A stretch of DNA of 46,685 nt from a bacterium (GTDB lineage: Bacteria > Pseudomonadota > Alphaproteobacteria > Rhizobiales > Aestuariivirgaceae): contig JALHQC010000031.1 in the NCBI GenBank assembly GCA_022842165.1, positions 1 to 46,685 of the forward strand. Reading direction: 5' to 3'. How positions within the stretch are numbered: the first letter of the stretch is position 1; every line of letters begins with the position of its first letter. The notes under the pieces are model-generated. The model did no database searches, was not told the origin of the DNA, and worked only from the letters and a program-made list of their open reading frames with translations. Shown piece after piece: positions 35,166-44,435 of this stretch. The position numbers were made by a program, and so were the translations under genes.

Positions 35166-36239
35166 TCAGTCTTCGGCTTCAGCCGCGTCCTTGGCATCGC
35201 CCTTGGTGAGGGCGGCGGCGATCAGGCCGGCGTTCGAGCGGATGGTGGCCTCGATCGAATTGGCCATATCCGGGTTCTGGCGCAGGAAGTTCTTGGCGTT
35301 CTCACGCCCCTGCCCGATGCGCTCGCCATTGTACGAGAACCACGAACCCGACTTTTCGACCACGCCGGCGGTAACGCCCAGATCGACAAGCTCGCCAACC
35401 TTGGAAATGCCTTCGCCATACATGATGTCGAATTCCACCTGCTTGAAGGGCGGTGCCACCTTGTTCTTGACCACCTTGACGCGGGTCTGGTTGCCGACGA
35501 CCTCGTCCCGGTCCTTGATGGCGCCGATGCGGCGGATATCGAGGCGCACGGAAGCATAGAACTTCAGCGCGTTGCCGCCGGTGGTGGTTTCGGGCGAACC
35601 GAACATCACGCCAATCTTCATGCGGATCTGGTTGATGAAGATGACCATGCAATTGGTCTTGGAAATGGAACCCGTCAGCTTGCGGAGCGCCTGGCTCATC
35701 AGGCGCGCCTGAAGGCCGGGAAGCTGGTCGCCCATCTCGCCTTCAAGCTCGGCGCGCGGCGTAAGCGCTGCCACCGAGTCGATGACGAGAACCTCAACCG
35801 CACCCGAACGCACCAGCGTATCGGCGATCTCGAGGCCCTGCTCGCCCGTGTCGGGCTGCGAGATCAGGAGATCGTCGACCTTGACGCCAAGCTTCCGGGC
35901 ATAGACCGGATCGAGCGCATGTTCGGCATCGACGAAGGCACAAATGCCGCCGCGCTTCTGGGCTTCGGCAATGACCTGCAGCGCCAGCGTGGTCTTGCCG
36001 GACGATTCCGGACCATAGATTTCAACGACGCGGCCCTTCGGCAGGCCGCCAATGCCAAGCGCGATATCGAGCCCGAGCGAACCCGTTGAAATCGCCTCGA
36101 TCTCGAGCGCCGAATTGGCGCCGAGCTTCATGATAGATCCCTTGCCGAAAGCCCGTTCGATCTGGCTCAGGGCGGCATCCAATGCCTTGTTTTTGTCCAT
36201 AGAAGCGCTTTCAATGACCCGAAGATTCGACTGCCCCAT
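35166..36239 (-). CDS. recA: Recombinase RecA
   Basis: This 357-residue protein carries Walker [10 protein letters not shown], the [11 protein letters not shown] segment, loop [25 protein letters not shown] and the acidic tail ([10 protein letters not shown]). RecA forms filaments on single-stranded DNA for strand exchange and stimulates LexA cleavage. The ATG at 36239 follows AAGGAG seven bases upstream, so it is preferred over a later Met at 36200. Two GTTC-N7-GTTC SOS boxes lie in its promoter. Confidence 0.99.
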   Translation of the reverse strand: MGQSNLRVIESASMDKNKALDAALSQIERAFGKGSIMKLGANSALEIEAISTGSLGLDIALGIGGLPKGRVVEIYGPESSGKTTLALQVIAEAQKRGGICAFVDAEHALDPVYARKLGVKVDDLLISQPDTGEQGLEIADTLVRSGAVEVLVIDSVAALTPRAELEGEMGDQLPGLQARLMSQALRKLTGSISKTNCMVIFINQIRMKIGVMFGSPETTTGGNALKFYASVRLDIRRIGAIKDRDEVVGNQTRVKVVKNKVAPPFKQVEFDIMYGEGISKVGELVDLGVTAGVVEKSGSWFSYNGERIGQGRENAKNFLRQNPDMANSIEATIRSNAGLIAAALTKGDAKDAAEAED

Positions 36240-36301
36240 CGCTTTACTCCTTGATTTCATATGGGTCCACCGGACGTTGTAAACCTGGTGTTCTTACCGG
36301 T

Positions 36302-36327
36302 GTTCGTAATATGTTCTATCTTCGTTC
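36302..36327. promoter_or_regulatory. Two abutting SOS (LexA) boxes at the recA promoter
   Basis: GTTC at 36302, 36313 and 36324 are each separated by seven bases, giving two GTTC-N7-GTTC boxes that share the middle GTTC. GTTC-N7-GTTC is the alphaproteobacterial LexA site. Both lie between and over the -35 and -10 of recA. Confidence 0.85.
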
Positions 36328-36336
36328 CATTTGCAA
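36308..36336 (-). promoter_or_regulatory. Likely recA promoter
   Basis: On the minus strand TTGCAA (36336-36331) and CATATT (36313-36308) are 17 bases apart. The SOS boxes overlap the spacer and the -10, which fits LexA repression. Confidence 0.6.
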
Positions 36337-36362
36337 GCGCCATCTTTAAAACCAACGATTTT

Positions 36363-37709
36363 TTATGCACTCAAGGCAGCCTCGATCGCCCCTGCAACGC
36401 CGAACAGCGCCCGGTCCTGGCCCCAGGGCGCCATGGCCATCAGCCCCGTGGGCGCGGTGCCCTCCTCATGCATCGGAATCGAGATGGCGCAGCCATCGAG
36501 GAAATTGCCGACATAGGTATTGCGCAGGCTCATGCCATTGAAGCGCAGGTAATCCTTCTCTTCCGCCAAAGCCGCCTGGGCGGGCGGCGTATTGAGGGTC
36601 GTCGGCAGCAGAATCGCATCGAAACCCTGGAAGCAGTCCGCGAAGGACTGGATCATGGCGCGCCGGCGTTTGAAGTAATCGAGGTAATCGGCGGCCAGAA
36701 TGCTCCCCGCCAGCTCGATCCGGGTGCGCACCCGCGGGTCATAGGCGGCACCATCCGTCTCCATCAGCGCGCGGTGCTGGTGCCAGGCTTCCGCCGCGAC
36801 GATCCCGCCCTTTGAATTGATGGCCGGAATCTCGCGAAGGTCCGGAAACTCCAGATCGTGCAGCGAAGCGCCTTGCGAGGACAGCCTGCTCAGTGCCGAC
36901 TGGAAATCGCCTTCGACCTTGGGTTCAAGCCCGTCGAGAACGAAATCCTTCAGCACCGCAAGGCGCAGGCCGCTCACATCCCGGCGTAGCACCGCGCCAT
37001 CCCAGTCTCTCGCCATCACGGCATCCGCCATGGCGCAGCAGGCAACCGTATTGGCCAGCGGCCCGATCGAATCGAAACTGAAGGACAAGGGATAGCACCC
37101 CGTCAGCGGCACCCGCCCGTGGCTCGACTTGTAGCCGACCACGCCGCAATAGGAGGCCGGGATGCGGCAGGATCCTCCGGTATCGGTGCCGATCGCGAGG
37201 CTCACCATGCCGTCCGCCACCGAGACGCCGGCGCCTGACGACGAACCACCGGAAATCCGGCCCGTGGCACGGTCATAGGGCGAGCGGGGCGAGCCATAAT
37301 GCGGGTTGAGCCCGACGCCCGAATAGGCGAACTCCGTCATGTTGGTGCGGCCGATCACGATCATGCCTTTGGCCTTGAGCCGGGCAATCGCCACGGCATC
37401 GGCCTTGGCGGGCGGCGCCTTCCTCAATACGGCTGAACCTGCGGTGGTGACCTCGCCCGCCAGATCGAAGATATCCTTGGACGAAAACGGGATGCCGGCC
37501 AGCGGCGATGGCGAGCGGCCAGCCTTCCGCAATCCATCCATGTGATCGGCGGCCAGGCGGGCGCCGGTTGCATCCGTGGTGATGAAAGTGCGGCCGCCCT
37601 CACCCGCCGGATCGGCTATGGCCGCCAGCGACTGTTCCACCAGACCGCGGGCGGTGACCTTTCCGCTGTCCAGTTGCTGCGCCAGCACTCCGAGTGTCGC
37701 GCCCGTCAT
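36363..37709 (-). CDS. Amidase-signature family enzyme
   Basis: This 448-residue amidase has the Lys-cisSer-Ser catalytic triad: Lys78 (SSKDIFD), Ser157 in GGSSSG and nucleophile Ser180 in GTDTGGSCRIPAS. The fold also occurs in GatA, but the gatC/gatB neighbours are missing and the C-terminal part is that of general amidases. It hydrolyses an amide of unknown identity. It lies between cckA (56 bases upstream, same strand) and recA. Confidence 0.92.
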   Translation of the reverse strand: MTGATLGVLAQQLDSGKVTARGLVEQSLAAIADPAGEGGRTFITTDATGARLAADHMDGLRKAGRSPSPLAGIPFSSKDIFDLAGEVTTAGSAVLRKAPPAKADAVAIARLKAKGMIVIGRTNMTEFAYSGVGLNPHYGSPRSPYDRATGRISGGSSSGAGVSVADGMVSLAIGTDTGGSCRIPASYCGVVGYKSSHGRVPLTGCYPLSFSFDSIGPLANTVACCAMADAVMARDWDGAVLRRDVSGLRLAVLKDFVLDGLEPKVEGDFQSALSRLSSQGASLHDLEFPDLREIPAINSKGGIVAAEAWHQHRALMETDGAAYDPRVRTRIELAGSILAADYLDYFKRRRAMIQSFADCFQGFDAILLPTTLNTPPAQAALAEEKDYLRFNGMSLRNTYVGNFLDGCAISIPMHEEGTAPTGLMAMAPWGQDRALFGVAGAIEAALSA

Positions 37710-37765
37710 GATATCAACTCCCCCATCCGCCGCTGATCTCCAGAGCCGCTTCGCAGGCCCCGGTC

Positions 37766-40288
37766 TTAACTCTCCATCGCTTCCTTCACCTTCTCGACCA
37801 GCTGCTTCAGCGAGAAGGGTTTCGGCATGAATGAATAATCGTCGTGGCCTTCGAGGTCTTTCTCGAATTCCTCGCCCGGATAGCCCGAGACGAAGATGAA
37901 CTTCGTGGTGATGCCGCGCTTGCGCAATTCGCGCAGCAGCTTCGGCCCGTCCATCTCCGGCATGACGACGTCCGAGATGATGAGGTCGAAGCCTTTCTTC
38001 TCTTCGGCAATGCGCTCAAGCGCACTTTCCCCGGAATCGGCTTCGACGACGGTATAGCCGCGCGACGTGAGCGCACGGAGCGCGAAGGCGCGAACGGCAT
38101 CCTCGTCCTCGACCAGCAGGATACGCTCCTTGCCGGTATAGTCCGAGCGCTTGGGCTGTTCCGGCGGCTTGTCGGCAGTTGCGGTTTCGGTAGTCTTTTC
38201 GGGATAAAAGCGCGGCAGGAAAATCCGGAACGTGGTGCCCTTGCCTTCCACGCTGTCGCAGAAGATGAATCCGCCCGTCTGCTTGATGATGCCATAGACC
38301 GTCGACAGGCCAAGACCCGTGCCCTTGCCGACTTCCTTGGTCGAGAAAAAGGGTTCCCAGATCTTGTCCCGGATATGCGGCGGAATGCCGGTGCCGGTGT
38401 CCTCCACATCGCAGGCGACGTATTCGCCGGGCGGCATCAGGTTGGGCGCGATGGCGCGGGAGGCCTCGACCGGCAGGTTGTATGTCCTGACGGTGAGCGT
38501 GCCGCCGTTCGGCATCGCATCCCGCGCATTGACCGCGAGGTTGATGATCACCTGCTCGAACTGGTGGATATCGACCAGCACGAGGCCAAGGTCGCGCTCG
38601 TGCGAAATGCGAAGCTCGACCTTTTCGCCAAGCACCCGGCCCAGCAGGTTGCCGAGATCGGACAGCGCCTCGGTAAGCGCATGGACTTTCGGCTGCAGGG
38701 TCTGCTTGCGCGAGAAGGCCAGAAGCTGGCGAACGAGGTTTGCCGCGCGATTGGCGTTCTGCTTGATGTTCATGACATCGGCGAAGGCCGGATCGGTGGG
38801 CCGCATTTTCGCCAGCAGAAGATCGGCAAAGCCGATGATCGGCGTCAGCACATTGTTGAAGTCATGCGCGATGCCCGATGCCAGCTGGCCGACGGCGAGC
38901 ATTTTCTGGCTCTGCGCCAGCTGCACTTCGAGGGCCTTGCTCTCTGTCTTGTCGACGGCGAAGACGACCGAGGTATCGTCCTCTCCCGCAAGCCTGGTGA
39001 AAGTGAACAGCACGGTGCGCTGCTTCTCGCCTTCGACCGTGGCCTCGACCTTGTGCAGCGTCCCTTCGCCGGACAAGGCGGTGGCAAGGGCCTGCTGCAA
39101 TTGCGGGCGCTCCGCCTCCACGATGGCGGCAGAGAGCGCTGCTCCGCGCCGGGCCCGGTCCGACAGGTCGATGAAGGCGGCATTGGCCATGCGGATCATG
39201 CCGTGCTTGTCGACTTCCGCGATGCCGATGGGCGCGTTGTTGATGAAGCGCGAGAGGCGCGGCGCCGAAATGGCGTTCTGCCCGGCTGTGGCCCCCGCTA
39301 TCGAACGGGGAATGACCAGGGTGCGGGATGGAGACGGCAGCCCGTCCGCATCGTAATCCACATGATGGATGATGTGGACGGGCACCAGCGTTCCCGTCTG
39401 GACATTGCTGAGATCGAGGCTGAAGCTTTCGGTCACGGAACCGCCGGGCCGGGCCTCGACGCCGGATAGCAGCATGGCGCCGCTTTCCCCCAGCAGGTCT
39501 TGCAGTGTCAGCGTGCCGCTGCTCGCGATGTCGATGCCGAGCCATTGCGCGAGCGTCGCATTGATGTAGTCGACATGACCGTTGCGCAGCGTCGAGAAAA
39601 ACCCAGCCGGCGCATTGTCGAGATAGGTGATGATGAACTGCAGCCGCGAGAAGGCCTGTTCCTGCCGCGCCCGGTCGGCGCTGATGTCCTCGATCCGCCA
39701 TACGCGGTAGAGCGCCTGCCCCGCCGTGGGAGTTGCCGAAATCCGGATCCATACCGGAGAATCGGGCGAGGCACAGGGCGCGGGCGAGCCTTGCGGAAGA
39801 CGCAGTTCGCGGGTTTCGCTGCGGCCCTCCTGGATTGCCTGAACGAGCTGGTAGATGGGTGCGGAAAATTCCGGATAGCCGGCAAACAGCACGTCCATCC
39901 CGACCAGCCGCCCCGTTCCCGCCTTGGACGCGATCTTGAGATAGGCCCCGTTGGAATAGACGGCGCGTCCTCTCAGGTCGGTCACCACCATCGGATCGCC
40001 AAGTGCGTCGACCAGCGAGTCGAAGAAGACCCGCTCGTTCCCGCCGCTGCCGATCTGGAAAATGCCGGCCATAAGTCCGAAAACGGCAACAAGCCCAAGC
40101 ACCGCGAAGATGCCGCCCGGCACGAGCACCCAGAGGGGATAGGTTGCGGCCAAGGTTTTCAGGCCGGAAACGGCGGCAATCGCCAGCAGGGCGGCAAGCA
40201 CGAGGACAAACGCCATGCGGCTCCGGCGGCTGCCAAACGGCGCCGTCGCCGCCAGCTCCTCCCTGCCCGGCCCGTTCCTGTCCGTCAT
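37766..40288 (-). CDS. cckA: Cell-cycle hybrid histidine kinase CckA
   Basis: This 840-residue protein has two N-terminal membrane segments (about 25-42 and 52-75), PAS-like domains (about 85-200, 220-330, 345-450), a DHp domain with His475 ([16 protein letters not shown]), a HATPase domain (G1 Asp630, G2 about 655) and a C-terminal receiver with Asp773 and Lys823. The receiver start [18 protein letters not shown] and the end are close to Caulobacter CckA. CckA controls CtrA through ChpT; those partners are not in the window. It starts divergently from a small secreted protein gene. Confidence 0.96.
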   Translation of the reverse strand: MTDRNGPGREELAATAPFGSRRSRMAFVLVLAALLAIAAVSGLKTLAATYPLWVLVPGGIFAVLGLVAVFGLMAGIFQIGSGGNERVFFDSLVDALGDPMVVTDLRGRAVYSNGAYLKIASKAGTGRLVGMDVLFAGYPEFSAPIYQLVQAIQEGRSETRELRLPQGSPAPCASPDSPVWIRISATPTAGQALYRVWRIEDISADRARQEQAFSRLQFIITYLDNAPAGFFSTLRNGHVDYINATLAQWLGIDIASSGTLTLQDLLGESGAMLLSGVEARPGGSVTESFSLDLSNVQTGTLVPVHIIHHVDYDADGLPSPSRTLVIPRSIAGATAGQNAISAPRLSRFINNAPIGIAEVDKHGMIRMANAAFIDLSDRARRGAALSAAIVEAERPQLQQALATALSGEGTLHKVEATVEGEKQRTVLFTFTRLAGEDDTSVVFAVDKTESKALEVQLAQSQKMLAVGQLASGIAHDFNNVLTPIIGFADLLLAKMRPTDPAFADVMNIKQNANRAANLVRQLLAFSRKQTLQPKVHALTEALSDLGNLLGRVLGEKVELRISHERDLGLVLVDIHQFEQVIINLAVNARDAMPNGGTLTVRTYNLPVEASRAIAPNLMPPGEYVACDVEDTGTGIPPHIRDKIWEPFFSTKEVGKGTGLGLSTVYGIIKQTGGFIFCDSVEGKGTTFRIFLPRFYPEKTTETATADKPPEQPKRSDYTGKERILLVEDEDAVRAFALRALTSRGYTVVEADSGESALERIAEEKKGFDLIISDVVMPEMDGPKLLRELRKRGITTKFIFVSGYPGEEFEKDLEGHDDYSFMPKPFSLKQLVEKVKEAMES

Positions 40289-40444
40289 CTGTCCCCACCC
40301 CGAATCATGGCCAGTATAGGCGAATTAAGCTTGGGCGGAATCACCGGTAGCACTGCCAAGTTCCACCCTTTACAATTGCCATGCATACGGTCAGAATCGA
40401 CCGCGAGAAGAGGGCTTACGTCAATCCACGTCTGGGAGCACGAC

Positions 40445-40741
40445 ATGATACGCAAAACACTCGTAGCCATCGCTTTTGGCCTCTCGATCATGGCAGCCGG
40501 CGCACCTGCCGCGAAAGCCGATGTCGATATCAATATCAATCTCGGCTTCGGCGGCTTCTACGGTTCGAACATCTCCTGCCGCCAGGGCGAACGTATTGTC
40601 GAACGCCGCTTCAATCAGGTGGTGCCGCGCAACTGCCGGGGCTCACGGTTCGAGTATACCGGCCGCCGCAATGGAAAGTGGTACGTCATCAAGGTCAGCT
40701 CGCGCTCCGGCCGCATTACCGACGTTCGCCGCTGGAGATAA
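40445..40741 (+). CDS. Small secreted basic protein
   Basis: This 98-residue protein has a Sec signal peptide (residues 1-25, cleavage near AAKA) and a mature part beginning DVDININLGFGGFYG and ending in a basic stretch (RRNGKWYVIKVSSRSGRITDVRRWR) reminiscent of a small PepSY/YpeB-like fold, although I cannot confirm it. There are two cysteines. The ATG has GGGAG seven bases upstream. It is divergent from cckA with 156 bases between. Function unknown. Confidence 0.75.
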   Translation: MIRKTLVAIAFGLSIMAAGAPAAKADVDININLGFGGFYGSNISCRQGERIVERRFNQVVPRNCRGSRFEYTGRRNGKWYVIKVSSRSGRITDVRRWR

Positions 40742-40845
40742 CCAAGGCCCTCGGTCCGGAGGTTATGGGACATGCGGCTCAATGCCAAAACACCCGTTGG
40801 CCGGGTGCCGGTGTCTGGATTACCGATTGAAATGGGAGCCGGTGC

Positions 40846-41265
40846 ATGGATTTCATAACCGAGAACCAGCAGGTGCTGATTGCGGCGTTCGTCACGCTCG
40901 CGGTGCTGATCATCGCAATGCTGGTCTGGCGCGCGGTGAGCCCGCGCATGACCGGACGCCGCGGCCAGCGTCTTGGCATCAGCGAGTATCATGAACTCGA
41001 CAAGACGCGGCGGCTGGTGCTGGTGCGCCGCGACAACATCGAGCATCTGATCCTGATCGGCGGCGCACAGGATATCGTTGTCGAAAGCGGTATCTCCGTC
41101 GGCAGCATCGCCAGTTCCTATGCGCCGAACGTATCTCCTGCCGAAGTCGGATCATCGCGCCCTGCGCCCCGGCCTGCAGTCTTCGGAGACAGGAAGCCTC
41201 CACCGCTTCGCAGTGTCGAAGGGGCGCCCAACACAGTCCGCAGCCGGGACAACGAGACAGAATGA
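40846..41265 (+). CDS. FliO-like flagellar biosynthesis protein
   Basis: This 139-residue protein has one N-terminal membrane segment (about 9-31) then a short cytoplasmic domain with LDKTRRLVLVRRDNIEHLILIGG, which is the FliO/MopB core. FliO helps assemble the flagellar export gate (FliP). No other flagellar gene is nearby; in alphaproteobacteria FliO-like genes are often away from the main cluster. The long C-terminal tail is low-complexity. RBS GGGAG is 8 bases upstream. A terminator follows. Confidence 0.8.
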   Translation: MDFITENQQVLIAAFVTLAVLIIAMLVWRAVSPRMTGRRGQRLGISEYHELDKTRRLVLVRRDNIEHLILIGGAQDIVVESGISVGSIASSYAPNVSPAEVGSSRPAPRPAVFGDRKPPPLRSVEGAPNTVRSRDNETE

Positions 41266-41295
41266 AAGAAGCCGGGCATTTGACCCGGCTTCTTC
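41266..41295. terminator. Bidirectional terminator between FliO-like and DUF2852 genes
   Basis: GAAGCCGGG (41268-41276) and CCCGGCTTC (41284-41292) form a 9-bp stem with a 7-base loop, with A-rich/T-rich flanks on each side. It serves both convergent genes. Confidence 0.8.
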
Positions 41296-41305
41296 ATGTT
41301 GTGCA

Positions 41306-41788
41306 TCAGCTCTGCGGCGTTTCGGCCGCGGGCGGTGCGTTACGATCCGCCATGAACCGGTCGAACTCGTCCTGGTCCTTGGCGCGGCGCACCTTCTCGA
41401 CGAAATCGCGGAAGGCCTTCTGCTCGTCCTCGAGCTTGCGGCGCTCCTCGTCGAGGCGCTTCATCTGTTCGCGCTTGTAGGCGTCGAAAGCCGCGTTGCC
41501 GGAGCCCATGCCGCCAAACCCGTAAGACGACGGCGAAGACTTCCAGCTCTGGAAGTCAGGCGCCTTGAAGCCCGACCACGGAGCCTTGGCTTCGGACGCT
41601 CCGCGCCACATCTCGCCGTTCTTCCATTTCAGGAAAAGAGCGAGCAAGCCTAGCGGCCAGAACACCACGAAACCGGCGACCATCGCGCCCACTTCCCACG
41701 GCGACCAACGCGAACGGATGCCTTTGCCGCAGCGCCGCTCGTAGCTTTCGCTCCGCGGTTCGAAACCTGCCGAAGCAGAACTTGTCAT
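41306..41788 (-). CDS. DUF2852 membrane-associated protein
   Basis: This 160-residue protein has one membrane segment (WEVGAMVAGFVVFWPLGLLALFLKWKNG, about 30-55) followed by a charged coiled coil (FDAYKREQMKRLDEERRKLEDEQKAFRDFVEKVRRAKDQDEFDRFM). The pattern RWSPWEVGAMVAGFVVFWPLGLL matches DUF2852, common in Rhizobiales, with no known function. An AGAGGAGAGGG is upstream of the ATG. Divergent from the phosphofructokinase gene. Confidence 0.85.
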   Translation of the reverse strand: MTSSASAGFEPRSESYERRCGKGIRSRWSPWEVGAMVAGFVVFWPLGLLALFLKWKNGEMWRGASEAKAPWSGFKAPDFQSWKSSPSSYGFGGMGSGNAAFDAYKREQMKRLDEERRKLEDEQKAFRDFVEKVRRAKDQDEFDRFMADRNAPPAAETPQS

Positions 41789-41951
41789 CTCTTGTCCCTC
41801 TCCTCTGTTGGGGTTGACAGGAAACAGATAGGAAGGCCCGCCCCCGCTTCAATGGAAATCGGAAATCTGCTGTCCGATTTTGCCATGTTGCGAAACCGGG
41901 CCGGAATGCGTAACCCTCGCTGCCGATCCATCGCCAGGGAGGCTTGACCCA

Positions 41952-43154
41952 ATGACCGGTCACAAGATTGCAATGCTCACGGCAGGCGGCCTTGCGCCGT
42001 GCCTGTCTTCCGCAGTCGGCGGACTGATCGAGCGCTACTCCGAGCTTGCACCGGAAGCGCCGATGATCGGCTATCTGAGCGGCTACAAGGGGTTGCTGCA
42101 GGGCAACTCGATCGCCGTCACGCCGGAAGTCCGCCGCCGCGCGCATGTGCTCCACGCCCATGGCGGCACACCGCTGGGAAACAGCCGTGTGAAACTCACC
42201 AATGTCGCTGACTGCGTGAAGCGCGGACTGGTGAAGGAAGGAGAAGCGCCGTTGCAGGTGGCCGCCAACCAGCTGGTAAAGGATGGCATCACCATACTTC
42301 ACACGATCGGCGGTGACGACACCAACACCACGGCAGCTGATCTCGCGGCTTACCTCGCGAACAACGGATATAGTCTGACTGTCGTCGGCCTGCCGAAGAC
42401 GATCGACAACGATGTGGTGCCGATCCGCCAGACGCTTGGCGCCTGGACTGCCGCCGAGCAGGGTGCAGTGTTCTTCGAGAATGTCGTCAACGAACAATCG
42501 ACCTCGTCGCGCCAGCTTGTCATCCATGAGGTGATGGGCCGCCACTGCGGCTGGCTGACGGCGGCAACGGCGCGCGCCTGGCGCGAACGCCTCGACAAGC
42601 TCGAGTTCCTGCCCGAGTTCAACCTGAGCCGCCGTCACAAGGACATCGACGCGATCTATGTTCCTGAAATGCTGATCGACATCGAGGCAGAGGCTAAGCG
42701 GCTCAAGGCCGTCATGGACGAGATGGACTCCGTCAACATCTTCGTCAGCGAAGGCGCCTGCGTGAACGAAATCGTGGCCGAGATCGAAGCCAAGGGCGAA
42801 AAAGTCGACCGCGACGCCTTCGGTCATGTGAAGCTCGACCAGGTGAAGGTGGGCGACTGGTTCGGCAAGCAGTTCGGCAAGAAAATCGGCGCCGACAAGA
42901 CGCTGGTGCAGAAGTCGGGCTACTTCGGGCGTTCGGCCGCGGCGAACAAGGCCGATCTCGAGCTCATTCGCGCCATGGTACATGTGGCGGTCGATTCCGC
43001 ACTCGCCGGAATTCCGGGCGTCGTCGGCCATGACGAGGAACGCGGCGACGAATTGCGCGCCATCGAGTTTCCGCGCATCAAGGGCGGCAAGCATTTCGAC
43101 CCCAGTGTTTCCTGGTTCGCTGACATGCTGAAGGACATCGGCCAGTCGGCTTGA
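41952..43154 (+). CDS. pfp: Pyrophosphate-dependent 6-phosphofructokinase
   Basis: This 400-residue protein has the PFK fold, with GGDDTN at 120-125 and PKTIDND at 148-154. Asp at the third position of GGDD and Lys in PKTIDND are the residues that in this family mark pyrophosphate rather than ATP as phosphoryl donor; an Asp is also needed for catalysis (TIDND). It makes fructose 1,6-bisphosphate reversibly. GGGAGG lies 9 bases before the ATG at 41952. It is followed 11 bases later by the cytochrome c gene. Confidence 0.92.
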   Translation: MTGHKIAMLTAGGLAPCLSSAVGGLIERYSELAPEAPMIGYLSGYKGLLQGNSIAVTPEVRRRAHVLHAHGGTPLGNSRVKLTNVADCVKRGLVKEGEAPLQVAANQLVKDGITILHTIGGDDTNTTAADLAAYLANNGYSLTVVGLPKTIDNDVVPIRQTLGAWTAAEQGAVFFENVVNEQSTSSRQLVIHEVMGRHCGWLTAATARAWRERLDKLEFLPEFNLSRRHKDIDAIYVPEMLIDIEAEAKRLKAVMDEMDSVNIFVSEGACVNEIVAEIEAKGEKVDRDAFGHVKLDQVKVGDWFGKQFGKKIGADKTLVQKSGYFGRSAAANKADLELIRAMVHVAVDSALAGIPGVVGHDEERGDELRAIEFPRIKGGKHFDPSVSWFADMLKDIGQSA

Positions 43155-43165
43155 GGAGCGCTGCG

Positions 43166-43585
43166 ATGCGACCATTTGCTGTTGCCCTGCTGATTTTCGC
43201 TGCAGTGCCGGGCGCCCACGCCGGCGAGCAGACGGAGACTGCGGCGAAGGATTTCATCACCCTCTGCACAAACTGCCATGGCGTGTCAGGCACAGGCGAC
43301 GGGCCGATGGCGAAGTCCCTGCGGCACAAGGTGTCGGATCTCACCCGGATATCCGCGCGGAATGGCGGCGTGTTTCCCGAAGATCATGTTTTCGAGACAA
43401 TTGCCGGGCTCAGCATGCCCGATGCCCATGGCAACCGGGAGATGCCGGTGTGGGGCGATCTCTTCGTGACCGCCGAGATCGGCGCCAGCACGAAACTTGA
43501 GGATGCGATGAAGGCTTCAGACCATGCCGCACAGCGGATCGTCGGCCTTGTCCGCTATATCGAGCAGATGCAGGTCAAGCCGTGA
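43166..43585 (+). CDS. Periplasmic c-type cytochrome
   Basis: This 139-residue protein has a signal peptide (1-19), one haem site CTNCH (Cys34, Cys37, His38) and Met93 (REMPVWG) as likely sixth ligand. It is a small class I-like cytochrome c that would carry electrons in the periplasm; its partner is unknown. RBS GAGGAG is 8 bases upstream, and it probably shares a transcript with pfp and maybe modA. Confidence 0.92.
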   Translation: MRPFAVALLIFAAVPGAHAGEQTETAAKDFITLCTNCHGVSGTGDGPMAKSLRHKVSDLTRISARNGGVFPEDHVFETIAGLSMPDAHGNREMPVWGDLFVTAEIGASTKLEDAMKASDHAAQRIVGLVRYIEQMQVKP

Positions 43586-43601
43586 GAAGCGGAGCGGCGC
43601 C

Positions 43602-44432
43602 GTGATCTCGGAGTGCAGCCTGCGCAATTATGGAGGAGCGTTCAGCACGTGCCGCCGGATCGTAGCACTTGTCATGGGAATGATCTTCACCTTGGGTGTC
43701 CTTCAGCCGGCACTGGCCGCTGACCGCGTAATCGTCTTCGCGGCCGCGAGCCTCAAGACCGCGCTCGATGCGGCGGGTTCGGCATGGCAGGCCGCAACGG
43801 CGGGAGAGCTGGCAATGTCCTATGCCGCCAGTTCCGCACTTGCGAAACAGATCGAGCAGGGAGCACCCGCTGACGTTTTCTTTTCCGCCGATCGCGACTG
43901 GATGGCCTATCTCGATGACCGCAACCTGATCAAGCCCGGAAGTGGCGTGGAACTGCTCGGCAACGAACTGGTGCTGATTGCACCGTTAGGCTCTGCTGCC
44001 CAGACTGTCATCGCCAAAGGTTTCCCGCTAGCATTGCTGCTGGGCGATGGCCGCCTCGCGATGGCGGATGTGAAGGCGGTGCCCGCCGGCAAATATGCCA
44101 AGGCGGCTTTGGAGTCATTGGGCGTATGGGCGAGTGTCGAGACCAGGATCGCCCAGGCGGAGAATGTGCGCGCCGCGCTGAAGCTCGTGGCGGCGGGCGA
44201 GGCGCCGCTTGGCATCGTCTACAAGACGGATGCAATGGCCGAACCCGCTGTCAGGATCATCGGGCAGTTTCCGCCGGACTCGCATCCGCCCATCATTTAT
44301 CCCGTGGCGGTGACCGTGGATTCAACCAATCCCGATGCCGCGGATTTCGTGAAGTTCCTGCAGTCCGGACAGGCGCAGGCGATCTTCATTGAACAGGGCT
44401 TCACCGTGCTGGTGCCGCCTGCTACCAACTGA
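43602..44432 (+). CDS. modA: Molybdate-binding periplasmic protein ModA
   Basis: This 276-residue protein matches ModA: FAAASLKTALDAAG after the signal, SYAASSALAKQIEQGAPADVFFSAD, and IVYKTDAM..AVRIIGQFP. It captures molybdate for the ModBC transporter. A GTG at 43602 with GGAG upstream gives a long n-region before a hydrophobic signal (IVALVMGMIFTLGVLQPALA); a later Met at 43674 would leave too short a signal. It lies 16 bases after the cytochrome gene and 3 bases before modB. Confidence 0.95.
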   Translation: MISECSLRNYGGAFSTCRRIVALVMGMIFTLGVLQPALAADRVIVFAAASLKTALDAAGSAWQAATAGELAMSYAASSALAKQIEQGAPADVFFSADRDWMAYLDDRNLIKPGSGVELLGNELVLIAPLGSAAQTVIAKGFPLALLLGDGRLAMADVKAVPAGKYAKAALESLGVWASVETRIAQAENVRAALKLVAAGEAPLGIVYKTDAMAEPAVRIIGQFPPDSHPPIIYPVAVTVDSTNPDAADFVKFLQSGQAQAIFIEQGFTVLVPPATN

Positions 44433-44435
44433 GGG

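Noticed and set aside
36363-37709. GatA subunit of amidotransferase
   Set aside because: No gatB/gatC neighbour, and the C-terminal part resembles general amidases.
37844-39469. 541-codon plus-strand frame opposite cckA
   Set aside because: Shadow of cckA, no recognisable domain.
41556-43175. 539-codon minus-strand frame opposite the phosphofructokinase
   Set aside because: Shadow of pfp, no domain or ribosome site.
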